This document shows positions 44,194-55,702 of a stretch of DNA of 64,000 bases, in pieces. Position numbers and translations under genes: made by a program. The stretch comes from Aaosphaeria pasadenensis (lineage: Eukaryota; Ascomycota; Dothideomycetes; Pleosporales). The DNA lies in NCBI GenBank assembly GCA_022813625.1, contig JAKLMB010000037.1, forward strand, positions 248,001-312,000, written 5' to 3'. Below the pieces are notes generated by a model that was given only the letters and a program-made list of their open reading frames with translations, made no database searches and was not told the DNA's origin. Each line of letters opens with the position of its first letter. The stretch's first letter is position 1.

Positions 44194-45608
44194 ATGGCAG
44201 ACCGAATGAGAGCTATAGTGCAGCGCAACAGCACCAATGGCGGCAAGCCCACACTATCCAACGAGTCGATACCGCTACCGAAGCTCGAATCGCATCAATT
44301 GCTCGTCAAGATATCGCACGTCGCTCAAAATCCAACAGATGGTATGGCTGGGACTTTCCATTCATTCATATTTTTCTCCTTCCCGATTCCCTAGACTATC
44401 TACATTGTAATGAAAAGAAGAAACACTGCTAATCGCTTCTAAATAGTTCAATCACTCGATTCGAATGCGTTTGGCGATGGCTCCGTGTTCGGATGTGACT
44501 TTGTCGGCACCGTCGAAAGGGTTGGGGAGGCTGTGACGAGCAAGGCCGAGGGTGACGTCGTGGCCGGATTGATCTGGGGCGGTGAGTTTCCGAAAACTCC
44601 TATGTGCCATTTACTGTTATAAAAAAAGAGAACCAAAAAGGAAACTAGTATCTAATTTTCGAATCTTGCAAGAGCAGGCGAGGTCAAAGGTCTCGGAGCG
44701 TATAGCGAATACACAGTCGCAGACGAGCGTATCAGCTTCAAGGTTCCGTCGTCCATTGCCCCGGAACAAGCTGCTACCATTCCCCTCGCGGCTGCAACAT
44801 CCGCGCTGGCATTGTTCTCAGAGCAGAGCCTACACATTGATAGGAAGAAGAAGGGCACAAGGGTCTTGATATGGGGCGGAAGCTGTACGTTTACTATTCC
44901 CGACGAAACCGCGAGACGCATCTACTGACAAACTACATGGAAATGAAGCGAGTGTCGGCTTGTACGCCATCCAGATTGCCAAACTGCACGGCCTGGAAAC
45001 CATCACGACCTGCAGCCCAAAGAACTTCGACCTCGTCAAACAAGCAGGCGCAGACCACGTCTTCGACTACCGCGACCCAAACGTGGTCGACCAGATAAGA
45101 CGTGTGGCTCCCGACTTGCAATACGTCTTCGACACTATCGGAGATAAAGGTTCGTCGGCTCAAGCGTCGCAGGCAATTCGCGAGGAAGGGGGCGGTCATC
45201 TGTGCACCGTCCGTCCCGGAAAAGCGAATACAGAGGGTGTGTCGAAGAGGACTACCGTCACTGATGTTCTTGTTTGGACTGCATTCTTGAAGGAACATAG
45301 ATATGGGACGTTTCATTGGCCGGTCAGTCTTGCCCTCTCATCCCCTTTTCCCAAATGAGAACAACACTACAAGCATAACGAGGGCATTGTAAAATTTACT
45401 GACTTTGTTTCATTCAATCATCTAGCCGCATAAAGGGGATCACGACCTCGTTGCCGACTTCTTCGAATCAATACCCAAATTGCTTGAGGAAGGAAAGTTC
45501 ACGCCAACCAGGGCCAGCGTCAAGAATGGCCTTGACGCGGTTTCTGAAGGGTTTCAAGAGTACAGAGACGGTAAGATCTCGGGATATAAGATCGTCTATG
45601 CCTTGTGA
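44194..45608 (+). CDS. Medium-chain reductase, quinone/enoyl reductase-like
   Basis: Five exons, 44194-44341, 44447-44581, 44678-44884, 44949-45322 and 45426-45608 (348 residues); all introns are GT-AG and the joined frame is continuous. The MDR family holds NADPH-dependent quinone, enoyl and alcohol reductases. Features: a GroES-like N-terminal domain (HQLLVKISHVAQNPTD-VQSLD, GCDFVGTVERVGEAV), YSEYTVADERISFKVP, and the Rossmann motif VLIWGGS-SSVGLYAIQIAKL split by intron 3. The rest is typical of the fold (ADHVFDYRD, FDTIGDKGS, and a closing DGKISGYKIVYAL). The zinc-ligand residues of classical alcohol dehydrogenases are not evident, so a zinc-independent reductase is likely. The family also supplies trans-enoyl reductases of polyketide pathways, but no synthase is nearby. 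Confidence 0.85.
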
Positions 45609-45913
45609 GGTCTATTCGGCGGGGATATACGATCTCTTCATCATTTGAATTGGGTGTATCGTCTTGCTAGACTACACATTAGGATGAGCTCTTGGGTGCA
45701 TCTGAGGGAAGATAGCTTGGGGCCTTCTCAGGCCTAATACATCGTGCATTCCTCAATTGCTCCTACTCATCCGCGCCAACCTTTTTCACATACTTCTATC
45801 AACATAGTGCTACTTTGTAGTAGAGAAAGCTATCAGGAGATAACACAATCAATGCTCGCAGAAATAAAACGTATCCTGCTTTCTGTCAGTCATGTTGCTG
45901 GATAATTAGGAAA
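45609..45913. other. Convergent spacer
   Basis: 305 bases between convergent gene ends. Nothing else is recognised. Confidence 0.5.
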
Positions 45914-47841
45914 TCATTTTGGGCCACTAACCCCTTCCATGTTTGCAGAAATGCTCTCGGAGCTGGCGCCTCTCTCTTCCATCAGCCGGTCGCGAATATC
46001 ATCGGCGTCGTCCCACGAGATAGGGAAGTCGTCCACGGCGTCGATAACCATGTCGAAGATCTCCTTCGGCAGGTCGGCGAACCTGCCAATGTTCCGGATC
46101 TCGTCTGCCCACCAGTCCTTGCGCTGCGGCGGCACATTGGCCGTCGAGAGAACCTGGATGTGAGGGTCCACGAGGAACATCCCCAGGATCTTGCGATGGC
46201 CGGGCTTCGAATTGTCGGCCAGAGAGAATGGCTGCACCTGGTGCTGGAGGACATTGGGGAACGTGATCAGGCGGTCCTCTTTCGTGAGGACGGATCCAAG
46301 GTCCATGACGCTGGATCCTTCCTGCTCGATTCCGTAGAATGCCTCCATAGATGCATACTCGCTCTGTCATGTGTGTTAGTCATTGTCCATCGCGGCGGAC
46401 GTGAGCGTGGGATTTTCAGCCTTACCTGTGCAGGCTTCATGGTCATGTCTTCCAGATCGAACGCCTGGCGGAAGCTCAATTGACTGTCGGTGACGTTTTC
46501 GCAGTCGTAGTAGTAGATGGCGGTGGCACAAATGTGCTCGTTTAGGCTGCCTTCAACATGCCACGACCCGCCGTCGTATGTCGGATTTTCGGGTGTCAAA
46601 TGAATGTTGGCAAGCTTAAAGATGACCTGGAGCCCACGCTCGGCGAAGTTCTCACGCAAATCGATAGGTCGTGCGCCCTTGCGCTTCCTCAACTTCTTGC
46701 ATTTTTTAAATTCCGGTTCCGGGAATTCCAGAACCCTCTTCTCCTCCCACCAGTCGCGATACTCGTCTTCTACCTCGTGCTCCTCGGCCCACTCCTGATC
46801 TTCCATCTCCTCGCCGTCTTCATTCATCTCGTTTGTGTCGACGCCGTCCTCTACATACTCTTCTCGTGGGAATTTCACACCTTCTGGTATGATGTAGTCA
46901 TCGTTGCCCGCACCGCCGATGTCGATACGGAGCCGATTGTGGAACCAGGAAAGACACTCATTCCATAGGGGAATGGAAGCATCTACCATCTGTTCCAATA
47001 CCCGGTAAAGGTCTTGGTGATGTGTAGGGTGGAGATTGTTGACGTAACTCGTGATCGATGCAGTCCCGTTCTCGCCGGTAAAGTGAACATCAGATGGGAG
47101 CCACTGGAAGCTTCCCCAAGCGTTCTCGATGTTCTGTGGCTGTCCCCACGTATTTGGCGGCTCGTAAGCCTTCGCCGAGAACTCCGGTATGACTTCCCCC
47201 TTGCCAATGTACTCGGCACAATTCCGAAGCGGGACGGTTCCTGTGGGCAGCGCCCTCGTGAGGCCGAAAGTCACAGGGTACAATGAAGGGTGAACGAGAT
47301 CAAGGACCTGCTCATCTGAACCCGGGTGCCAGTCCTTCTGGAGGTCGGGGACGTCCTCCAGCTTGAACGCCGCACGCTTGAGCGCGTCCTTCAGCTCACT
47401 CGACACGGCGGTGTCACACTTGACGACCGTAGCATTTGCGTCCAGCACGGACACAATGCCAGTCTCCTTAAACTGCTCGGCCTTCTCCCTCAGTTCCTCC
47501 ATGCAACATTTGAACATCTCGGTGCTCAGCCACCAATCTCCCTTCTCAGGGAAGCTTGCGTCCCACCGGACGGCCTCCTTCTCCCACTTCGCGACGATGG
47601 TGTCGTCGAACACCTTACGCTCCCACTCCGGTTTGTCGGTGATTTGGTTGATGAACTCAAGCATGCGCTTCTCACGCAGAGTAATGCCCAACTTGGCCAG
47701 TGAATCTGCAATTGCATGGGGGAAACGTGTCCATTGGTCATCTTCGAGACGCCACTTGTCAAGGGTGTCTACAGGGAGCCCGAAACCTGGAAGCTTCACT
47801 GAAGGGTTCACGTGTGGAGGTTCTTGGTCAATGTCCATCAT
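45914..47841 (-). CDS. DUF4246 family protein
   Basis: Two exons on the minus strand, 47841-46426 and 46363-45914 (621 residues); the 62-base intron is GTAAGG...ACAG in phase 0, joining MKPAQ-SEYASMEAF. DUF4246 is a large, mostly fungal family of unknown function. Recognisable blocks include LPGFGLPVD near the start, NTWGQPQNIENAWGSFQWLPSDV, SYVNNLHPTHHQDLYRVLEQ, LANIHLTPENPTYDGGSWHVEGSLNEHICATAIYYYD and the C-terminal HRKILGMFLVDPHIQVLST. The HxxxGSWHVEG and HRK...DP segments look like a 2-oxoglutarate/iron-dioxygenase-type core, but that is my inference. An acidic insert (residues ~330-370) interrupts the middle. Two consecutive Met codons begin the protein. Confidence 0.88.
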
Positions 47842-48307
47842 TGTGAAGGTGCAGGATTGGATTGACTATCAAGGCGGATCTGGTCTGGTGAGGTGAAACA
47901 GGAAGGAGCCAAGGCGAAGTCCTCAATTGGCCTGCTGTGTTGGAGAATAGAGTGTGAGTGAACGGAGAAAGGAAGGGCAAACACGGGATGTGTGATGAGA
48001 TTTATATACACTGAATCAAAGTCAAACCATACTATTCTGGAGGGAATAAAGGTTGGTAGCGAACTGCATGATGTCCAGGCTGAAGCGACTCAGGGGCTGG
48101 ATTGGGCAAAGCCTAGGCGGAAGTAGGCCTAAATAGCGCGACAGGGATACGCGAGAGTGCATTGGAGCCACGTGATTTGTAGTGACACCGAAACGACTAT
48201 ACGGAATGGTATTGTATATATATACATATGTATCTTCGATGTAAATTTCTTGACTCTATTTCCTTGGTTCATTTCACCATTTTGGAAGAACTTCACAATC
48301 ATTCATT
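47842..48307. other. Tandem spacer
   Basis: Promoter of the DUF4246 gene and 3' region of the PTR2 gene, both on the minus strand. Includes a short ATATATAC run near 48216-48230. No gene is seen. Confidence 0.5.
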
Positions 48308-50340
48308 TCAATTGCCTCCACTTGACCCGGCCTCTACACCGCTTTTCCTACTTTCTAGCTCATACTCCTCTACCGTTTCGACGGCGGGCAATGCGCCTTG
48401 AGGCTTGGCCACACTTCTGAAAGTCCAATGGAAAAGTCCGCCTCCTGCCAGTGCCGTACACGACAATCCCGTATACAGCCAGACGAGATTCGGATCCTTT
48501 GCGAAAGGCGAAAGCAGCATCCCTAGCGCGCTTCCAAAAGCCGAAGTCAGCAGAAACAAGGACATTATGAAGGATTTCATGCTCTCGGGCGCGTTTTTGT
48601 AAGCAAACTCAAGGCCAGTGACGGACGCGAGTATCTCGGATATGGCGAGGACGATGTAAGCAGGTGCTTGCCAAGCAACATGCACCTCGTTCGGTGCAAT
48701 TCTGGAATCTGGAAGTCTGCCCGCCTCGCACTTGGATGGGCTCGTGTAGCAAGGAGGTGCGGAGTAGATGCGGGCCTGCAACATGGCTGCATATGCCATG
48801 GCCAGTGACGCGAAGACAAATCCATACGTTATGCGTGTCAAGGGGCGGAAATCTATTCTTAACCTGGTGCGAATGAAAGGATATATGAGGCGGTCGAACA
48901 CTGGTATAAGGATGATCACAGTAATAGGATCGATGTTGGGTAGAATATCGTTGGGTAGACCGTGCAATTGCATTTGGCCAGCTATACATCTCGTCAATGG
49001 ACCGTATGGGGGCTCTTTCTAGGGGGATGTCCTTACCTTGAGAGACGAAATTCGTCGCCATCTGCGAGAAAGTCACCCAATATACGGGATAGAAAAGGAA
49101 TACTTTGCAAGCAAGTAATGCTGTTCTCAGCTCATCAACAAAGCCATCAGTCCAAGGATATGGGATATTCGGTCGAGGCTGCTGTGACGGCTTCGACTTC
49201 TCGAGATCAAAGCCGTTCTTAATTCCAATCCAGATGGCCCGGAAACAATTACCTATCACACCACCTTGAGGCGGCCTGATAACATATCTATCCTTGCCGG
49301 CGATCAAGATGAAGTATCCGACACAGAACATAATAAGAGGAAGTAGATACGCACTCCAGAAGCCAACATGGAGCTCGAGCGTTGTTGTAGCAATGGCCGA
49401 GATTGATCCTATGTTGATACACATGTAGAACACCATATAGATGCGTTGGATGGTGACTTCCGGATCAACAATGACTCGACTTCCGTTTGAGAGAGTTTTG
49501 ACGAATGGTCTTGTTGTGCGCACCTGCTCGGCAACCAATGGGGAAACATTGGACTTGATTCCCCCTGTGCCAACGCCAATGATGATCATGGATGCAATTA
49601 GACCAGGGAATGCAATCCCCTTCTCTATGCAGATCGGCAGCGAAGTCAAGAAAAGTATAACAATTCCTGTCATGTAGACTATCGAGAAATATTTGATGGT
49701 GAGGAACTTGCCCAAGAATTGGTCCGCCACAATAGCACCTAGTATCGGCGTCACATAGCAGAAGAATTGGAAAAAATTAGAGAGTGCAGTCGCCCCGGAT
49801 TGCGAGAGCCCTAGGGCACCCGGCAATCCATTTGGGTCGTCGTATTTGTTTGCCATGTAGTTTTGGAACGGGCCAGAGAGACCGTAGTACGCGAAACGTT
49901 CACATAGTTCGACGATGGCTACCAAAAAGGCACCATACGGCAATTTATCCGCAACGCGTGGAAGATGCTCCAAATCCTCTCGACCGGCCTCATCTGAGTC
50001 ACCAGTCAAGTACTGTGTCTCTCTATCAGAGGATACCTCTTTTCCTACGTCGTCATCCGATCTAACTTTAAGATTAGCAATCGTATGTTTCGGAACCTTA
50101 TGGTGCTCGGGTGTGCGCGCGATGAGGTCAATGTTCCAAAACATGCTATTTGCATCCAGCAGCGACAACCGTGACGCCACTGTCCACTGTGCATATGAAA
50201 GAAATGAACTTCACATACAGATAGTCTTTCCCCAGTTCCTCCTGGTGGTTGGACGAGAATATAGTCTCGTTCTCGGTTTGAGCAATGGAAGCATAAGCGC
50301 CTCGCTCCTCGCCTCGTAACGCATTCCATCTTGACGACAT
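48308..50340 (-). CDS. PTR2: Proton-coupled oligopeptide transporter, PTR2 family
   Basis: Three exons on the minus strand, 50340-50219, 50145-49037 and 48981-48308 (634 residues). The first intron (73 bases, GTATGT...ATAG) places the ATG at 50340 and joins GKDYL-MFWNIDL. The second (55 bases, GTAAGG...ATAG) joins TNFVSQ-AGQMQLHGLPND, exactly as in the family. PTR2 imports di- and tripeptides with protons across the plasma membrane. Features: FAYYGLSGPFQNY (motif 1), GGIKSNVSPLVAEQV (motif 2), about 12 TM helices, NIDPITVIILIPVFDRLIYP, and EILASVTGLEFAYKNAPESMKS near the end. The cytosolic N terminus is ~85 residues. Without the first exon the protein would begin at an internal ATG (50144); either start keeps the transporter core intact. 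Confidence 0.92.
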
Positions 50341-50934
50341 TACTTATACATAAGCAGAGGTAAGGAATAGATCGTGGAGGGCCGCTCCCCGCTAGCCCAT
50401 CGACACTGTTCAATTATCTTTTCGTTAAGGGGCGGATTGGGCACGCTTCCTGGGTATTTATGCCCCCGCATACACGATCTGGTCGATGAGATTGCAACGA
50501 AATATGAAGTTTTTGTAGACGCTGGATTTGTAGTAAGTTATTCGCCTTATCTCAACGTGATCGTTGACATTGTGTGGAGTGCAGAAGACACGGTTGAACG
50601 TGAGCTGAGACGTTGATCGATGTGACTAGTCCGCATTAGGACATGAATAGACTGGATGTTACAATGAATCAAGAACTCTACCTCAGCCGATTAAATCAAT
50701 TGAAAGTCTTCCATAACACCAGATCTAACAAAAAAGTAATGAATATAATTAAAAGCAATTAACCCTAAACTTCCTTTAGTTTCGATTTTGAGATGGTATG
50801 GTGACAACCCACTACTGGACCTTGCATCATCTTACTCAAATTACATCCCGGTGAAATCGTACACATCAACTTTAAAGAGACAAAATCCTCTGCTGTTAAT
50901 CCGGCCGTTGAATATTACGTACTTTCCGATAATC
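50341..50934. other. Spacer upstream of PTR2
   Basis: Contains the PTR2 promoter and the 3' region of the next minus-strand gene. No gene is seen. Confidence 0.5.
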
Positions 50935-51478
50935 TCAGTTGTATTCCGAATATCGACTTTTCTCGTCGACTGCCCCATCAATCTGCCCGTTGTTACAGTG
51001 GCTCTTGGACGGATTATCGCCGAAGCCATCGTGTATCTTGGGAAGTGAGCTTTTATCTTTTAACTTGTCCCACAAGCCGGCGCCTTCGTTTCTCGGTGGG
51101 CCAGACCTTGCACGCTGCAGTTGATCCTCCCATATGGCAACTTCCTCCTCACCACTGTGTCGTGCGCTTTGTCGTTTCTTGAGTTTACGCCTGCAATCCA
51201 ACAAACAGAACCCAATAGCAATAACAGTCAGGACGACCACAACCACAATGCCAACACCCATACCAATCTTGGCTCCCTTGTTCATCTGAGCACTATTCTC
51301 TCCTCCCGAGTCCTCCTCGTAATATGACTGTTCTGTTGCTGCACTGGACGCGCAGCTCGCTTGGACCAATTGTGTCAAAGTATGGAATTCTTCGTTCTCA
51401 AGGACAGGATAGCGAAGCCTCAGAGCAGTTTCGGTGGATGGCGCCGAGGGCACAGTCTCAACGCTACACATCTCCAGT
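50935..51478 (-). CDS. 3' exon of a single-pass membrane protein, 5' part unresolved
   Basis: The final exon runs from a good acceptor (TTCTACAG before 51478) to the stop at 50935, about 180 residues. It has a Ser/Glu-rich extracellular-type start with one Cys, a TM helix around SAQMNKGAKIGMGVGIVVVVVLTVIAIGFCLL, then CRRKLKKRQ and a charged tail. The juxtamembrane GAKIGMGVG resembles the GAKAGIGVG of the proteins at 10490 and 15380. A signal peptide and Cys-rich ectodomain are expected upstream. Fragments with paired cysteines do occur on this strand at 51720-51990, but I could not assemble a convincing 5' end. The ATG at 51471 is therefore probably internal. The gene may be truncated or degraded at its 5' end. 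Confidence 0.55.
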
Positions 51479-52268
51479 CTGTAGAAGTGAGCTTCGTTGT
51501 TTCGAAACTTGAACTAATTGTTAGGCACATTTCAGGGAACATGCAAGTTTACATTGATAAGTCGAACTACGGCCAACACAAACGCCCTGCCTATGTTTAA
51601 AAGAATAATCACAAGACTCACGAGATCTAGCCCGATTTACGTCAGAGATTCCCGGAGCTCTCAAATCTGCACGCTTGTCGAAGTATTTCTATGGGTGGTG
51701 TACATACAATTGTCAAACGAGGGTTGCTATCAGAAAGAAAACGTTCGGGCAACAGGTAGCATAAAGCCCCAATGGTTGTGTGTCAAGTAAGGCCCTTGAT
51801 AAGACCCGAATTACTTACGACCGGCCGTTGCACATATGAATTGCCGAGACGGGGTAGGACGCGGCCTCATTAGGTTTGTAGGTAGCACAAATACATGCCA
51901 CTGTAGAGAAATCTTACATGCCCTGCATGATTGGTGGCAACTTAGACACACGAATCCCTTCATCCTGGGAACATGGGCAAAGATGACGACTGGCACCATG
52001 CCTGCTCAACTTCGATTTTCCGCTAGGTACATCTTATATGCACGCATGTTGATAACAACACGGTCTAAATAGCACTATGCAGTCCAATCTATCAAGCGGA
52101 ATCTTCTATTGGCCATCACCCCTGTCTGGGGAGGATAGACAGAACATCTTCGTCTAGCCGAAAAAGCCACAGCCGCAAGCACGTTTGATCCCGTATCTGC
52201 AAGCTCCAGATTTGTTTTCGCGATTCTCTCTAGACGGTTTTCCACATTGCGATCTCAACAAATAATAC
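51479..52268. other. Spacer, possible lost or unassembled 5' exons
   Basis: No gene can be called. On the minus strand a frame at 51811-51999 begins with ATG and ends near a GTAAGT donor at about 51817-51822; another frame there reads a Cys-containing stretch. These may be upstream exons or relics of the membrane-protein gene at 50935. Confidence 0.4.
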
Positions 52269-55055
52269 TTAGCTAGCCTTCTTCCCTACAAAAAACTCAT
52301 CTAATCGTCTTCCAAGTCCTTGAACCGCAGCATCAGTGACAAGGCTTTTTCGGATCCACTGGGGTAACTTAGCCTGAATTCGATCCCCACTATAACGTCT
52401 GTCCAACATCAGTATCGCGGCGTAGTCCCCGCGGTGACGAATCGCCCGTCCTATACATTGATTCACCGACCGCATACACACGTTCTCGTAGAAGTCACGC
52501 GCCGCCGCTTTTCCATCTTGACCGTCATTGGTGGCTTTGTGCGATATGTACTGCGCCTTGGCTTTCCATTCCGCAGAGTGAGGGTTCGGGAATGGCAACC
52601 CAACAACAACGACTCCTCGTCCTAGGGCATCACTGAAATTGATGCCCTCGGAAAGGTTGCCTCCAATGACGGCGAACAGGAGTGCACCTTGGCCTTCAGA
52701 TACTGCTTTCGAATACGCGTGCAACACCGAATCGCCAGCTTTGTCTTTGGTCTTACCGTGGGTATGTGGGTTTTGTTGAAGGGACTGTTCCATGAATATT
52801 GGCTTGATCTCGAGCAAAGCGTCCCAGAAGGATGGCGATGACGCCGAATCGCTTGGTCTTAGCCGTTTCCAAGCGGCGATGCAAGCGTTCAGATATGAGT
52901 AACTGGGGAAGAAGACGACAACACCGTCAGGAATATGTCGTGCAACGCTCACAATAGTATTTCCGAGGTCGATCATCTGCATGTACTATCAGTAAAGTAT
53001 GCCATTTTAGGAAAGTCGTTGCCACCAACAGTTTTCTCAGAATTTCGCTTCTCGAACGTGAATTCCAATTCTACCCCGCTCATGGATCGACTGACAGCAA
53101 TAGCCTCTAGATTCGAAGGCGGTACGATATGGCCACATGACAGGGTCATGATTCTTGCCGGGTCTAGGTATGAGAGTAGGTGCCGCCTGTAATCACTCAT
53201 CTACGTACATGTCAGAATGGAATTAAACGTCCTACTGGCTCGGCACACTCACTGGCGACATGGTACCTCCTGCTAGGATGACTGCTCTTGCCTGCTCGAC
53301 AATGTCCTTGAAATGAAAAGTTGGGTCGAGAAGCAAGTACTTCAGCTCCGTGCCTAGGTCATCGTCGTGTGAAAAGAAGAATTGGCCCTCCGAAGATGGG
53401 TTCATAAGAGAGAGTAGAAAGCCTTGGACGTGGGTCAAGACAGGGACACTGGTTTTTGGGCTCTGTAGGGGCTCATTTTCTGATGATGGGATGTGGTTCT
53501 TTCTCTCGTTTTGATCAGCATACGACGTGTAGCCATCAACTTTCCGTGCCAATCGGCTTTCTTGCAGGTACCGATTTAGTTTAAAAAGATTGATCTGATC
53601 GACGCCTTTTCCAGCCATCAAGGCACCCATATCCACTTTACCATCTCCATGCGGGCTTTTATTCTGCCTTGAGTGAAGATATGCTACAATCGAATCCAGC
53701 AACCGGATAATCTGTGCAACATAGACACGATTTTTGCCTTTGAGTTTGTTCCGGAATTTTTGGAGATAAATGGTGAGTTGTGCGCGGGCTTCTTGCACCT
53801 GGGAAAGTGTCACAGATGCAGAATATATACCATTTATCGCATCCATCAAGTTATGTGCCTCATCTACAATAATGACGTGGCCCTTCAGAGAGATATCGAG
53901 CGACTCGCGCGCAGACTTTTGGAGCAAGAGGGGATAAGGTAGAGTGACAACCTAGATTACCATGAGCATATAGATGCACACTATGATGACAGTAAAAACG
54001 CTTACTTCGCAAGATTTTGTTGCTGGCCGCGAGGCATAATATGGGCAAATGCCCAATTTCTTACCCAGAGAACCTAGCTCTTCAATGTCTCGTATTCTGG
54101 CAAGAGCATGGTCGCGGAAATCATTCACCAAGGCTTCGGTTTCCTTTGTCGGAAGGTGTGGGCATTTGGTGTTAGTGGATGTTCCAGGCTGTTGCAATTC
54201 CAAACATCGCTCATTGATGGCAGTAGCATTTCCGAGCCTGTTGACCTTAGGGTTGATACAGAGATTTTTCCTTGAACCTAAAGTCAGATGCTTCACATCC
54301 TCCACAAGAGGGTCCAGGTCGGAAGCATGGGGCCCATCTGGTACCCTTGCTGGCGAGGGCATTTGGACTTTGCGCAACTCGCTAGCGAACTGGGTAAGCT
54401 GAGAGTGGGTTCGTGAGCAATAGAAAATCTTCAATTGATCATCAGTATCTTGGTCGTCCGAGTTCTTATTTGCCCTTGAGGCATAGCCAAGTTCCTCCAT
54501 GAGGGTTTGCGTCTCAACAGAGTATCCATCGCTATTAAAGAAAACTTTGGAATGACCAGAATCTTTGCCCTCATCACTGTCATAGTCTTCCAAGACAAAA
54601 CCTGCCTCGTTGTCACCACTCTCGTCTCTGGGGCCGTGGGGGTCTATTTTTCGTCGCTTTTGATGAGGTTCTCCCATCGTGAATTGTTCTTTCACTCGCC
54701 TCTCCTTCTCTTTGACTCTGGCAATGCGATCGTCTAGTGCCTTTCTCCGGTCCATGGCGGCTTGTCTCTTTCGATTGTGAGCATGTTTCAGCATCCACAA
54801 GGGCTCGCCACTCTCATCTGGGGTATCTTCCGTAAAGCCATCTTCAAACTCGCGTCGCTGATGATCTCGCAACCAAGTCAAGGATCCACAGATGAGGCTC
54901 AGAGACTTTCCCGTACCAGTAGGAGATTCGAATATACCGACTCTTTCGTTTTCAATGCAGTCAAATACGGCGTTCATGAATTGTCTTTGGATGTCATAGG
55001 GTTCGTATGGGTGGTGGAAGTCTCTTTCAGGTGCTGTGGATGAAGCGAAGTCCAT
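52269..55055 (-). CDS. CHL1: ATP-dependent DNA helicase CHL1 (DDX11)
   Basis: Four exons on the minus strand, 55055-54006, 53951-53253, 53200-53030 and 52976-52269 (875 residues, typical of the family). Introns 1 and 2 have GTAAGC and GTGAGT donors; intron 3 has a weaker GTTGGT donor. The open frame runs further upstream from a GTG; the first ATG is 55055. Chl1 is an XPD-like 5'-3' helicase acting in sister-chromatid cohesion at replication forks. Features: a Q-motif-like PYDIQRQFM, Walker A SPTGTGKS at 44-51, a cluster of four cysteines for a 4Fe-4S centre (LCINPKVNRL, RCLEL, KCPHL, GICPYYASR), DEAH box IIVDEAHN, GGTMSP, GHIVPPSNLE, and motif VI QCIGRAIRHRGDY. Divergent from AIP1. Confidence 0.92.
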
Positions 55056-55702
55056 GCTAGCAAAATACTTCGATTGCACCACATCAATCCAACATTAAAA
55101 ATCAGGATTTGCGATCGTATGAAGTGCGAGAGAATGTTGAGATTTAGAGAGAAGCGGAGGGTTGTTGTCGACGCGTTGAAGGGAAGTTCAATTTGCAATA
55201 CGCGAACTCACGTGATTTCTCCCTACAGTTACACACTGACTATTCTTCTCGTATTCGTCCGTATTTTTCTTGAATACGAATATTACGCGGACAGAACTAC
55301 CCCTCCAAGCTTCAATTCCATTAAGCTCAGGACGGATCACACTGCATATTTGCGTTTTGTTACCCTTACTTTCCTTTATTTCTTCATATATTCAATCTTG
55401 AAGTTCATAACCATTTAACATATGTGATAATTGGATCTGGTAGCTGGTCAGATCCACACTAGATATTTCCCTGGGCTGCGGTACCCAGGTACCTAGGTAG
55501 GTACTCGTAGAAACTGTGGGGCATTAAGCTCGCAAGCTATGACGGGCACCCAAGTGCCATATCCTGTAACTACCAACCTAATTGCAAGTACATACTACAT
55601 ACTACCTGCCTAATTACCACCACTACCACCAACACAACCACCCTTTCAACCCACCTCCAGCAAGACTGACAGTCCGCGCTCACGCCCGTAAAGCGTTCTA
55701 CA
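55056..55702. promoter_or_regulatory. Divergent promoter, CHL1 / AIP1
   Basis: 647 bases between the two starts. Contains TACCTAGGTA at 55490-55499, followed at once by GGTACTCGTAG. The AIP1 leader is C/A-rich. No gene is seen. Confidence 0.55.

Noticed and set aside
45102..45290. Biosynthetic gene cluster around the reductase at 44194
   Set aside because: No polyketide synthase, peptide synthetase, terpene synthase or cluster regulator is found nearby.
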